Source of the DNA: Aquimarina sp. MMG016
Lineage (GTDB): Bacteria; Bacteroidota; Bacteroidia; Flavobacteriales; Flavobacteriaceae
Length of the DNA: 64,000 nucleotides
Assembly: GCF_018100805.1 (NCBI RefSeq)
Contig: NZ_JAGJEA010000018.1
Coordinates: forward strand, 1-64,000
Direction: 5' to 3'
The notes beneath the pieces were generated by a model, which was given only the letters and a program-made list of their open reading frames with translations, did no database searches and had not been told where the DNA came from. Each line of letters starts with the position of its first letter. The stretch's first letter is position 1. Shown here piece by piece: positions 16,711 to 26,158 of the stretch. A program made the position numbers and the translations under genes.

Positions 16711-19700
16711 TTGCAAATGGAATACGCTACTATCATACATATGATATATTACAATTTAACTTCAATTAAAAAAATTCTATACCTTTCTTTTCTATACCCA
16801 TTATGCATTTTTAATGTTTATCTCAAAAAAGCGTCAATTCGAGTGTTTTGTTGTAGTAAAACGAAGACAAAATATATCGAGAATAGCTTTTTTTGTTCAA
16901 AATTCTATTCTCGATACACTTCTCCCTTTAGTCGAAGCACTCGAATTGACGAATTTGGAATCAAAAAAAATCAAAATGCACAACGGTTTTTTTTATATAT
17001 AATTTTAATAATAACCTGTACCCCAATCTTTTCGCAAAGCAATCAAACCAGCTATGTTGTTAAGCACTATGGGATTAAAGAAGGCTTATCTGCTAACTAC
17101 ACAACTTCTGTAGTAAGTGATCATCACAACATTAAATGGATCGCAACAGAGAACGGAATAACTAAATACAATGGATATGATTTTGAATATGTTCTACCTA
17201 ATGAAAAATACAAAGAACTAAAAAATGAAAATATAGAAACCTTATTCATTGATCACAACAATAATCTTTGGATCGGCACTAAAAGTGGAGGATTATCAGT
17301 ACTTAATGCAGAAAGAGCTATCATCAAAAACTATAATCATCTTATTAACAAAGGGAACAAAAATGATCAACGAATTATATCACTCACCCAAGAAAATAAC
17401 GGGAATATTTGGGTTGGAACCTGGTTGGATGGAATATTCGTAATCAATCCTGAGGAACACAAACTTATACGTCATATTCAATCAACTTGTGTGATGTATA
17501 CTATGACAAAAGATCAGCAAGGTAATATATGGTATGGCAATTATGATATCCTTACCAAATATGATCCAGTAACACAAGAAACTTCTGAATTCCCTATAAA
17601 AATTGAGATCACAGATTTGATAGATGATCCTAAACGTAATAAAATCTGGATAGGTACTGCAGGGGTTTATAATCCTTATATCTATAGCTACGATAAAACC
17701 AGCAAACAAATAGATAGTATATGGGCAGGTACGCAAAGTGGTTTTGCCAGACACCTAGCCCTGGATAAAGAAAATAGAATGTGGATAGGTACCCATAACC
17801 ACGGATTATATGTAAGTGACTCTAACCTTAAAAATTTCAAGAAGGTTAATATCCAAAAAGAAAAAAGTAGAAAGCGTAATATTAATTATGATATTATTAC
17901 AGATATCCACGTTGATCACAACAATATGATCTGGGTATCTTCTCCTACTGGGGGGCTAATACAACTTATTCCGGGAAAAGCTTTTAACAATGCATATCAA
18001 CTTATTCAGAATGAAAAGCTTCAACATGATTTCAATATTCAATCTATATGTAAAGATTCAAAGAATTTGTGGATTGGGAGCTTAGGAAACGGAGTATTTA
18101 TTGGTAGTAACTTTTCTACTTTAGCAACAAAAACATCAAAAAACCACAAAAGAGCAATTTATAAATATGGGGAACAAATTTTTATAGGTTTTGATTTTAG
18201 TTTTGACATTTATAATTCAAATAGTGGGGAGAGGGTTTACGAAAACACCGAACTGGAAAGAATTAATTCATTTCTTGTAGACTCCAAAAAAAGATTATGG
18301 ATTGGCACTCAACATAATGGTGTATACTGCGTTCCACTCAATCAAATAGTCAATAGCGGCCAATACATAAACTTTCATGATGGGGGAAGCGGAAATCTAA
18401 AACTTGATAATATTGACAGAATCACAGATATAAAAGAAGATCATCAAGGTAATGTTTGGGTTGGGACATTTAATGGTCTTCATCTTTATGATGAAAAATC
18501 AAAATCATTTATTCATCACTCTAACTTGATGAAAGAAAAATTACCCGGGGTTATCATCAATTGCATCTTTTTTGATCAAAATGAAATGTGGATTGGAACT
18601 CCAAATGGATTGGTTGAGTTACAATATCTGAAAAACATATTAAGTATAAAGAAAATATATGGTGAAGATGATGGTATCAACAATTCTTTTATAAGTTCTA
18701 TCACTTCGGATAAAAACAATAATTTTTGGATTAGTACTGCTACTGAAATCATGAAATTCGATAAAGCCAAAAAAACTTTTATTAACTATGGAGAAACAGA
18801 TGGAATTAAGACTTCATCATTTAATTCCAGAAGTGTTTTTAATGATGGCCAATATATTTATTTTGGAGGTATAGATAATATCACTTTTTTTAACCCTGAA
18901 GAAATAGAAAACCACAAAAATGATGCTGAGATTATTCTTTCCAAACTTATAATTGATAATCAAGAAATTGCTGCCAGAGATACTATCAATAATCATGTAA
19001 TCCTTCGAAAAGACATAACTTATAATAAAGAGATAACATTATCACATCGTGAAAGATCAGTACAACTTAGTTTTGTACTCAATGACCATTTAGGAAAATC
19101 AAACGTAAACTACAGATATAAGTTATTAGGTTTTAGGGATGAATGGGTAGAATTAAATGACAATAATCAAATTAACTTTACAGGACTTCCCAGTGGCGAT
19201 TATACATTGCAAATCATTGGTTCTAGAAACAACCAGGCTTGGACTCCACCAAAAGTTATAAGATTAATTATCAAACCTGCTCCTTGGCTAAGTATTTGGG
19301 CATACTTGCTCTACTTTCTGATATTTCTAAGTATTGTTATCTTTTTTGTACGTATGAGGATCAAACAGTCCAAACTGCAAAACATTGTAGAGATCTCTAA
19401 AATAGAAAAAGAAAAAGAAACCGAACTAACTGAAGCGAAGCTTAGCTTTTTCACTAATATTTCGCATGAATTTAGAACTCCTCTCACCCTAATCATTAGT
19501 CCACTCACAGAAATTATAGAGTATAAAAACTTAGATAACTCTATAAAAAACAAATTGAAGGTTATGAACAATAATGCTCATAGACTTCTTAATCTGGTAA
19601 ATCAACTTCTTAGTTTTAGGAAAGCGGATAGAGATATGCTTACTCTCAATGTTTCAGAAGGAGATTTTGTGGCTTTTGCATATAACACTTTTAGTTATTT

Positions 19701-20982
19701 CAAGGAAATGGCCATATCTAAAGAAATAGACTATACCTTCGAAAGCAATCTGGATCATATTTCATTTCTTTTTGACAGAAATCATATGGAAATTGTGCTT
19801 AGTAACCTTCTTTCTAACGCTTTTAAACATACACAATCCGGAGATTCGATAGCTTTAAAAATTAACACCGAAAAAAATCGATGCTTTATCACCGTCAAAG
19901 ATACTGGTATTGGGATACCAGAGGATAAATTAGATAAGATTTTTGATCAGTTTTATCAAGTCGGTACTACAGAAACGGTAGAGATGATGGGTAGCGGAAT
20001 TGGATTGGCTTTCTCAAAAAAAATTATTGTATTACACCACGGAACCATTAACGTAACCAGTGAAATACATAAGAGTACTGTATTTACAATCACGCTTCCT
20101 ATGGATTATGATTACGCATCATCTCTGGATGATGCTGTGAATGGTAATTTCTCTGTAGGTGAAAGTAAAAAAGAACATAAATCCTCTGATTCGGAATTAG
20201 TACCCCTTGAAGATTCCTCTAAAATAACAGTATTACTTGTTGAAGACAATCAAGAGATCCGAAACTACCTAAAAGACCTTCTAAGTGCTCAATACGTGAT
20301 CTTGGAAGCCGAAAATGGAGTTACAGGACTAGAAGTGGCTACTGATGAAATCCCTGATATCATTATAAGTGATATTATGATGCCAATAAAAGATGGAATA
20401 TCATTATGCAAGGAACTCAAAGCACAAATTACTACTTCGCATATTCCTATTATTTTATTGACAGCTAAATCTTCTATTACTTCTGAAATAGAAGGAATAC
20501 AAACAGGAGCCGATGATTACATTACCAAACCGTTTAATCCTTTTGTAGTAAAGGCCAAAGTGGCATCTATACTTGAGAATCGAAAAAAACTAAGGCATCA
20601 TTTATATAACAAAGTAAGATTTGAACCTGACACCCAAGAAATAGAAATCGATACAGTTGAAAATCAATTTATTAATCAAGCCATACAATTGGTTGAAAAA
20701 AATCTTCAAAATCCAGAGTTTGGAATTCCTCTTATGACTACAGAACTAATGATGAGTCAATCCTCTTTATATCGCAAAATAAAATCATTGACCGGGCTTT
20801 CATTATCAGCATTTATTAGATCGGTTCGATTGAAAAATGCGGCTAAAATGATTATAAATACTGATGCTAAACTCAATCAAATAGCTTATGAAGTAGGATT
20901 TAATGACTATAAATATTTCAAAAAATCCTTTGAAGAACACTTTGGCTGTTTACCTTCAGTATACAAAAAGCAAAAGAAATAA
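16711..20982 (+). CDS. Hybrid two-component system sensor-regulator (HTCS)
   Basis: A one-protein signalling system typical of polysaccharide loci. Domains: signal segment; two Reg_prop beta-propellers built of repeats such as NNLWIGT and GNIWVGT; a Y_Y_Y Ig-like domain; a transmembrane helix (LLYFLIFLSIVIFFV); histidine kinase with NISHEFRTPL (His codon 19465-19467); ATPase with GIGLAFSKK; receiver with SDIMMP (Asp codon 20371-20373); and a C-terminal AraC helix-turn-helix. The open frame begins with TTG at 16711 but runs through a palindromic repeat (16832-16951). The better start is the ATG at 16976, 24 bases after that repeat with an A-rich leader. It encodes MHNGFF and would flow into the signal peptide ending IFSQ only if the T8 run after it were T9. 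Divergent from the chitinases, so it is their probable activator. Confidence 0.9.
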   Translation: MQMEYATIIHMIYYNLTSIKKILYLSFLYPLCIFNVYLKKASIRVFCCSKTKTKYIENSFFCSKFYSRYTSPFSRSTRIDEFGIKKNQNAQRFFLYIILIITCTPIFSQSNQTSYVVKHYGIKEGLSANYTTSVVSDHHNIKWIATENGITKYNGYDFEYVLPNEKYKELKNENIETLFIDHNNNLWIGTKSGGLSVLNAERAIIKNYNHLINKGNKNDQRIISLTQENNGNIWVGTWLDGIFVINPEEHKLIRHIQSTCVMYTMTKDQQGNIWYGNYDILTKYDPVTQETSEFPIKIEITDLIDDPKRNKIWIGTAGVYNPYIYSYDKTSKQIDSIWAGTQSGFARHLALDKENRMWIGTHNHGLYVSDSNLKNFKKVNIQKEKSRKRNINYDIITDIHVDHNNMIWVSSPTGGLIQLIPGKAFNNAYQLIQNEKLQHDFNIQSICKDSKNLWIGSLGNGVFIGSNFSTLATKTSKNHKRAIYKYGEQIFIGFDFSFDIYNSNSGERVYENTELERINSFLVDSKKRLWIGTQHNGVYCVPLNQIVNSGQYINFHDGGSGNLKLDNIDRITDIKEDHQGNVWVGTFNGLHLYDEKSKSFIHHSNLMKEKLPGVIINCIFFDQNEMWIGTPNGLVELQYLKNILSIKKIYGEDDGINNSFISSITSDKNNNFWISTATEIMKFDKAKKTFINYGETDGIKTSSFNSRSVFNDGQYIYFGGIDNITFFNPEEIENHKNDAEIILSKLIIDNQEIAARDTINNHVILRKDITYNKEITLSHRERSVQLSFVLNDHLGKSNVNYRYKLLGFRDEWVELNDNNQINFTGLPSGDYTLQIIGSRNNQAWTPPKVIRLIIKPAPWLSIWAYLLYFLIFLSIVIFFVRMRIKQSKLQNIVEISKIEKEKETELTEAKLSFFTNISHEFRTPLTLIISPLTEIIEYKNLDNSIKNKLKVMNNNAHRLLNLVNQLLSFRKADRDMLTLNVSEGDFVAFAYNTFSYFKEMAISKEIDYTFESNLDHISFLFDRNHMEIVLSNLLSNAFKHTQSGDSIALKINTEKNRCFITVKDTGIGIPEDKLDKIFDQFYQVGTTETVEMMGSGIGLAFSKKIIVLHHGTINVTSEIHKSTVFTITLPMDYDYASSLDDAVNGNFSVGESKKEHKSSDSELVPLEDSSKITVLLVEDNQEIRNYLKDLLSAQYVILEAENGVTGLEVATDEIPDIIISDIMMPIKDGISLCKELKAQITTSHIPIILLTAKSSITSEIEGIQTGADDYITKPFNPFVVKAKVASILENRKKLRHHLYNKVRFEPDTQEIEIDTVENQFINQAIQLVEKNLQNPEFGIPLMTTELMMSQSSLYRKIKSLTGLSLSAFIRSVRLKNAAKMIINTDAKLNQIAYEVGFNDYKYFKKSFEEHFGCLPSVYKKQKK
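16832..16951. repeat. REP-like palindromic element, two nested inverted repeats
   Basis: The outer arms CGTCAATTCGAGTG (16832-16845) and CACTCGAATTGACG (16938-16951) match perfectly. Inner arms TATCGAGAATAG (16875-16886) and CTATTCTCGATA (16905-16916) also match perfectly. The 120-base unit lies in the leader of the hybrid sensor. I recall similar nested palindromes between genes in Flavobacteriia; copy number in this genome cannot be seen from here. Confidence 0.8.
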
Positions 20983-21174
20983 TGTCTACTCTCTTAACCA
21001 CACTTTAGTTCAAATATCTTTTAAACTTAGTTGCAATATGGTTATTTGAATTATTTACCCCCATATTTTGAACTATTTGTTGTACCAAGCTCGTTTATAT
21101 AATATCTAACTTGGCTTTATGAATTAACGTAATACGTTCTTTTATTGGTTTCCCCCTTTTAAATCCCTCAACCA

Positions 21175-21909
21175 ATGAAAATAAAATGCTTAATAGTAGA
21201 TGATGAGCCTTTGGCTGTAAAAATTATTGAAAAACATCTTGAAAAATTTGAAAAGTATGAAGTAGTTAAAACCTGCGATAATCCAATTGAAGCTTTTGAT
21301 GTTTTATCAAAGGAGGATATCGATCTTATTTTTTTGGATATTAATATGCCGAAACTCAATGGTATTGAATTTATAAAAAATTTAAGTAGCTCTCCATTTA
21401 TCATTATTACTTCTGCATATCGAGAATATGCTGTAGAATGCTATGAACTTAATGTTTTGGATTATTTAATAAAACCTATTTATCTTCAAAGATTAATGAA
21501 AGCTTTAAACAGAGTTTCCAGATCTATTAGTACCAAGAGTGATTCTTTTAAAATAGTTTCTGCAATATCAGGTTCTAAAACTCATACAAAAGATTATTTT
21601 TTTGTAAAAGTGAATAAAAAAATGGTAAAAATATATTTTAAAGATATTCTTTACATCGAAAGTCTAAAGGATTATGTTTCTATTAAAACCATTTATGATG
21701 ATTATGTTACTCACTGTAATCTATTAGCTATGACTAAATTAATTCCGAAGCAAGATTTTATGAGAATTCATAGATCATATACCATTTCTCTTCATAAAGT
21801 CGAAGCTATAGACGGAAACTGTGTTCAGATTGAAAATAAAATGATTCCTATTGGCAGAAACTATGTAAAAGAAGTAAAAACCAAAATACTAAATGGATTT
21901 GTACAATGA
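21175..21909 (+). CDS. LytTR-family response regulator, 244 aa
   Basis: A receiver-plus-LytTR DNA-binding regulator. The receiver (about 1-120) has the acidic pocket VDDE (8-11), phospho-acceptor Asp55 in FLDINMP and the conserved Lys of LIKPI. The LytTR domain (about 135-240) has the DILYIESLKDYV strand and the IPIGRNY segment. No partner kinase gene is adjacent: the gene follows the hybrid sensor by 192 bases and faces the hexosaminidase gene, 17 bases away. It closely resembles the LytTR regulator at 32139-32861, which does have a kinase, so the two may be paralogues and the kinase at 31093 might serve both. Its place inside the chitin locus suggests a role there. Confidence 0.9.
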   Translation: MKIKCLIVDDEPLAVKIIEKHLEKFEKYEVVKTCDNPIEAFDVLSKEDIDLIFLDINMPKLNGIEFIKNLSSSPFIIITSAYREYAVECYELNVLDYLIKPIYLQRLMKALNRVSRSISTKSDSFKIVSAISGSKTHTKDYFFVKVNKKMVKIYFKDILYIESLKDYVSIKTIYDDYVTHCNLLAMTKLIPKQDFMRIHRSYTISLHKVEAIDGNCVQIENKMIPIGRNYVKEVKTKILNGFVQ

Positions 21910-21926
21910 TATATTACATAAAGAAA

Positions 21927-23990
21927 CTAATTCCCCACACTTTTTTTATTGTTATTTAGATATTTTATTAGTTTTTCGAAGGATTCTGCGACCATCAATT
22001 CGACATCTACCACAGGTATTTTTGCTTTCTCCAGGTATTGCTCTAACATTTCTTCCTGATAAGATGTAATCCTCCCATTTTTTATAAAATCAATAAGGAT
22101 AAACGATATTGCGGATAGGTTTTCTGCTAATGGTTTAATTTCATTAATGATAGGATTGTCAAAATCTTCGATTTCTGCATACAGTAAGCTCCATTTTTGT
22201 AAGTAATTACTAATTTCGATAATAGTCTTTCCACCTGTTTTCTGATGAGCTAATTTATCCGCCAAAATATTAAATGCTTTGGCATCTGATGCATCACTGG
22301 TACAGGCATCAGCAAAAAGTGTAAAAGGAGAATAGGATCTGTATTCCAAACCATCTTTATTTCGAGTATATTTTTTTAGTGGCTCACAGACCTTGGTTAA
22401 TTCAGCAATTGCTGAAATGTTATCTGTCTTTACAATATTACGTAGGACTACATCTCTATTCCTTTTATGAGTAATTCCTAGTTGTTCTAAATCCAGATTA
22501 ATAGCATTCAACCTAGAATGCATACTCTCAATATCATTAATTTCTTTTGATGACCAGAATCTTTCTGCGATTGCAGCAGTTCTAGGCCAAATTCTAGAAT
22601 CTATAGTCAATGGTGTTACTAATTCTCCCCACATTGTAGCTTCTCCTCCTAAAATGAATTTCTCTTGTTCATCAGTTAATTTATCTGAGTCAGGAATTGG
22701 GTCAACCAGATAATGCTCCTCTATCGGTAACATTAAATCTACATAATATCCATTAGACAATACAGCTTTGTATCCGAGCTTAACAGCCTGTATTAATGAC
22801 TGTCCCGGAGGTAGACCTTCATTTACTCCTCTCCAGGAATGTATAATTGCAGAGTTTTTGATATCAGAGCTTATGATCTCCTCCCAACCCATCATCTTTT
22901 TATTGTAACTACTAAGAATTTCCTGAAGACGAACATTAAAATGTGTCTGTAGTGCATGATTAGTTTTTATATCATGTTTTTTCTTAAACGCCTCAATATC
23001 TTTATTTTGATCCCAATGCTTCCCTTCATTTTCATCTCCTCCAATATGAATATACTCATCCGGGAACAATGAAGCTATCTCACCAAAGACATCAGATAAT
23101 ATCTTATATGTTTTTTCATTAGTGGGGTCTAATGTAGGATCAAAAATACCAGCATGTCTTTCGATTTGATATGTAGTATCTTTACTACCAATTTCAGGAT
23201 AAGCTGTTAAGATTGCTGTCGCATGACCAGGAACATCAAATTCAGGTAGTACTCTTATTCCTCTATCTTTTGCGTATTGAATAATTTCCTTGATCTCATG
23301 CTGAGTATAATACTCTCCATCAGAACCCAGTTCATGAAGTTTAGGATGGGTTTTAGATTCTATTCTGAATCCTTGATCATCTGTCAGATGCCAGTGAAAA
23401 ACATTAAGTTTTACCATAGCCATAGCATCCAAGTTACGTTTTAGCACATGAATTGGTTGATAATGCCTAGCTACATCGATCATCAAACCTCTCCAGGGAA
23501 ATCTAGGAGTATCTGTAATCTTAATTACAGGTATATAAAAATGATTGGTATTAAACTGTACTAACTGAAGAATAGTTTCTAATCCCCGCAAAATACCAAT
23601 ATCTGTATTGGCTTCTAGTTTAATTTTCGTAGGTGTTACTTCTACTGTATAGGATTCATCTTCGTGTAATTCTAACTTCCCTTTTCGTTTAAAATATATC
23701 TGTAAAGATGCTTCTGTATCCAAGTTTTTTGGAAATCCTTCATCCAAGAAAACTCCTGTTTTGCTAGTTAAACGCCTTATAAATCGTGTAGAAGCATTAT
23801 AGACTCGCTTACTGGTATTTTCCTGTAGTGAAACAGTAAAATCTTTATCTATGACAAAAGAACCATCACCAGAAACAATCTGTTTTGGCCAAGGCATTAA
23901 GTTATATGAATACTTTTCTATAGATGATTGACCATAAGCCCATTGTATAGCCCAAATGGTAAAAAGGGTGATCAAAAAAAATCTTTTCAT
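21927..23990 (-). CDS. GH20 beta-N-acetylhexosaminidase, 687 aa
   Basis: Removes terminal GlcNAc from chitin oligomers by substrate-assisted catalysis. Seen: signal peptide (about 1-20, ending AYGQ); GH20b N-terminal domain (about 30-160); GH20 barrel (about 163-505) with NVFHWHLTDDQGFRI, EFDVPGHA and the catalytic pair Asp319-Glu320 in HIGGDENEG; and a helical C-terminal part (about 520-687). There is no T9SS tail, so it likely acts in the periplasm or outer membrane on imported oligomers. It is the last gene of the leftward susC-susD-nagB-GH20 run, 64 bases after the NagB fusion. Length and order fit the family. Confidence 0.95.
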   Translation of the reverse strand: MKRFFLITLFTIWAIQWAYGQSSIEKYSYNLMPWPKQIVSGDGSFVIDKDFTVSLQENTSKRVYNASTRFIRRLTSKTGVFLDEGFPKNLDTEASLQIYFKRKGKLELHEDESYTVEVTPTKIKLEANTDIGILRGLETILQLVQFNTNHFYIPVIKITDTPRFPWRGLMIDVARHYQPIHVLKRNLDAMAMVKLNVFHWHLTDDQGFRIESKTHPKLHELGSDGEYYTQHEIKEIIQYAKDRGIRVLPEFDVPGHATAILTAYPEIGSKDTTYQIERHAGIFDPTLDPTNEKTYKILSDVFGEIASLFPDEYIHIGGDENEGKHWDQNKDIEAFKKKHDIKTNHALQTHFNVRLQEILSSYNKKMMGWEEIISSDIKNSAIIHSWRGVNEGLPPGQSLIQAVKLGYKAVLSNGYYVDLMLPIEEHYLVDPIPDSDKLTDEQEKFILGGEATMWGELVTPLTIDSRIWPRTAAIAERFWSSKEINDIESMHSRLNAINLDLEQLGITHKRNRDVVLRNIVKTDNISAIAELTKVCEPLKKYTRNKDGLEYRSYSPFTLFADACTSDASDAKAFNILADKLAHQKTGGKTIIEISNYLQKWSLLYAEIEDFDNPIINEIKPLAENLSAISFILIDFIKNGRITSYQEEMLEQYLEKAKIPVVDVELMVAESFEKLIKYLNNNKKSVGN

Positions 23991-24054
23991 ACGTATATGT
24001 TATCGTTTCAAAAGTTGAATGGAATTCTCTCTTTTCTATGGTTTTTATTGTATT

Positions 24055-26025
24055 TTAAAAATGATACCTTTTAAATGCTTCGATTGCTTCATATTCTGCA
24101 AATCCTAATTCATGATATTTCTGTGCGGTTTGTTGATTTCTTTCTTCTGCCCTAACCCAAAACTCTCTCGAGTCATCTCCTTGGAACAATACTCCATCTT
24201 TTTGAGATTGATGAAAAAATATCGCTTTACGCTTTTTTAATACCTCATCAGGACTTAGCGGAACAGCCATTTCTATGTCATGAATATCCCATTCCTGCCA
24301 AGCTCCTCGATAAAGCCATACCCAACAATCTTTCATAAATTCCTCTTCTTTTAGATCTTCTAATACCTTAAATAAAATATCTAAACAAACCTTATGTGTA
24401 CCATGAGGATCTGCCAAATCTCCTGCGGCATATATCTGGTGAGGTTTTATTTCTTTAATTAATTTTGAAAGAATTGCTACATCTTTTTTATTAAACGGTT
24501 TCTTTTTTACTGTTCCTGTTTCATAAAAAGGTAAATCTAAAAAGCTCACATAAGCATCCGGTAATCCCAAAAATCGAGTGGCACCAAAGGATTCTCCTCT
24601 ACGAATCAATCCTTTCAGGTTTCTAACTTCAATAGAATCAATTACATTTTCCTGTTTCTTCTTAAGATCAGCGATCATTTTATCAATGTTACCATAACCT
24701 TCTCCTTCAGAAAACACGTTTTTTACGACCTCAGCATATTTGATAGCTTCCTCATCGGATACAGCAATATTTCCAGAAGTTTGATACGCTACATGTACTT
24801 TATGATCTTGTTCTATTAAGCGTAGAAAAGTGCCTCCCATAGAAATCACATCATCATCAGGATGCGGACTTAGAATCAACACTCTTTTCTTATGAGGTGT
24901 ATTTCGTTCTGGTCTATTGGTATCATCAGCATTAGGCTTACCTCCCGGCCAACCCGTTATGGTATGCTGTAGTTTGTTAAACATTTTGATATTAAGATCA
25001 TAACAAGATCCTTCTTCTGCCAACAACCCAGACATCCCGTGATCATTGTAATCTTTATCCGTTAGTTTCAGAATAGGTTTCTGTACAGTCTGGCTAAGCC
25101 AAACAATAGCTTTACTCTTTGTTTTTTTGTTCCATCGGCAAGGACCTACTAGCCATGGAGTTTTTATTCTAGTTAGTTCCTCTGCTGCTTCCTGATCTAA
25201 TACGAATGTTGTGTTGTTATGCTCCTGAAGATATGATGCAGGAATATCTGAAGTAATTAAACCCTCTATGGTTTCTTTGACCACACCCGCTTTTTTATGC
25301 CCCCAAGCCATAATAACAATACGTTTGGCTTTTTTTATAGTTCCAATCCCCATAGTAATAGCTCTCTTTGGTACATTGGCAATACCAAAAAACGCCGACG
25401 CAGCATCAGACCTAGTAAGATGGTCCAGAGTAATACTTCGGGTAACTGAATTATAATGAGATCCAGGTTCGTTAAAACCTATGTGTCCGGTTCTCCCTAT
25501 TCCTAATAATTGAAAATCCAACCCTCCTGCTGCGTTGATCTTTAGTTCATAATCGATACAGTATTGATGTAAATCTTCCTGAGATACTGTGCCATCAGGA
25601 ATATGAATGTTTTCTGGCAAAATATCTATGTGATCAAACAAATGCTCGTGCATAAAATAATGATAGCTCTGCACATTACCCCTATCCATAGGATAATATT
25701 CATCCAGGTTAAAGCTAATTACATTGGAAAAACTTAAACCTTCTTCTTTATGGAGCCGTACTAATTCTTCATACACTTTAATCGGTGAAGAACCAGTAGC
25801 TAGCCCCAAAACACAACATTTTTGTTCAGCCTGTTTATCCTTGATCAATTTGGCTATTTCCTGAGCTACAATGATTGAAGCATAATCAGAACTTTTGAAT
25901 ATTACATTATGAATTTTCTCAAATCGTGTTTCTTCAAATTTACCTGCTTCTCTATAGCTAATATCTTTATAGTATGGCACTGCATTTTTATGTAAAGTAG
26001 CGTCGTATTTAGTATCTGAATTCAT
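24055..26025 (-). CDS. nagB: Glucosamine-6-phosphate deaminase fused to PIG-L/LmbE deacetylase, 656 aa
   Basis: The N-terminal half (about 30-300) is a NagB isomerase-deaminase that turns glucosamine-6-phosphate into fructose-6-phosphate and ammonia: GLATGSSP phosphate loop, NLDEYYP (Asp108) and GRTGHIGFNEPGS (His181). The C-terminal half (about 378-640) is a PIG-L/LmbE-type zinc deacetylase with PHPDDD (387-392) and GTHKVC. I believe this long form is known in Bacteroidota. No separate NagA deacetylase occurs in the window, so the C-terminal domain may supply deacetylation; this is a hypothesis. It has no signal peptide and is cytoplasmic. It lies between susD (133 bases upstream) and GH20. 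Confidence 0.93.
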   Translation of the reverse strand: MNSDTKYDATLHKNAVPYYKDISYREAGKFEETRFEKIHNVIFKSSDYASIIVAQEIAKLIKDKQAEQKCCVLGLATGSSPIKVYEELVRLHKEEGLSFSNVISFNLDEYYPMDRGNVQSYHYFMHEHLFDHIDILPENIHIPDGTVSQEDLHQYCIDYELKINAAGGLDFQLLGIGRTGHIGFNEPGSHYNSVTRSITLDHLTRSDAASAFFGIANVPKRAITMGIGTIKKAKRIVIMAWGHKKAGVVKETIEGLITSDIPASYLQEHNNTTFVLDQEAAEELTRIKTPWLVGPCRWNKKTKSKAIVWLSQTVQKPILKLTDKDYNDHGMSGLLAEEGSCYDLNIKMFNKLQHTITGWPGGKPNADDTNRPERNTPHKKRVLILSPHPDDDVISMGGTFLRLIEQDHKVHVAYQTSGNIAVSDEEAIKYAEVVKNVFSEGEGYGNIDKMIADLKKKQENVIDSIEVRNLKGLIRRGESFGATRFLGLPDAYVSFLDLPFYETGTVKKKPFNKKDVAILSKLIKEIKPHQIYAAGDLADPHGTHKVCLDILFKVLEDLKEEEFMKDCWVWLYRGAWQEWDIHDIEMAVPLSPDEVLKKRKAIFFHQSQKDGVLFQGDDSREFWVRAEERNQQTAQKYHELGFAEYEAIEAFKRYHF

Positions 26026-26158
26026 TTTTAACCTAATAATTATAAGTTGTTTAATTGCTTTGATATAATGAAGCTATCATCTATTTGACTGCTAAAAAAA
26101 GTTTTTCGACGTATAGCATAAAATAAAATACAGATTGCATATAAAAGCATCTAAAAAT

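Noticed and set aside
16814..17002. Short rightward frame ending in the MHNGFF segment
   Set aside because: It is the reading closed by the T8 run and crosses the palindromic element; treated as part of the sensor start question and not as a separate gene.
21002..21090. Imperfect inverted repeats before the LytTR gene
   Set aside because: Short arms (AATATGG/CCATATT and an uneven TAGTTCAAATAT pair) in A/T-rich DNA; could easily be chance.
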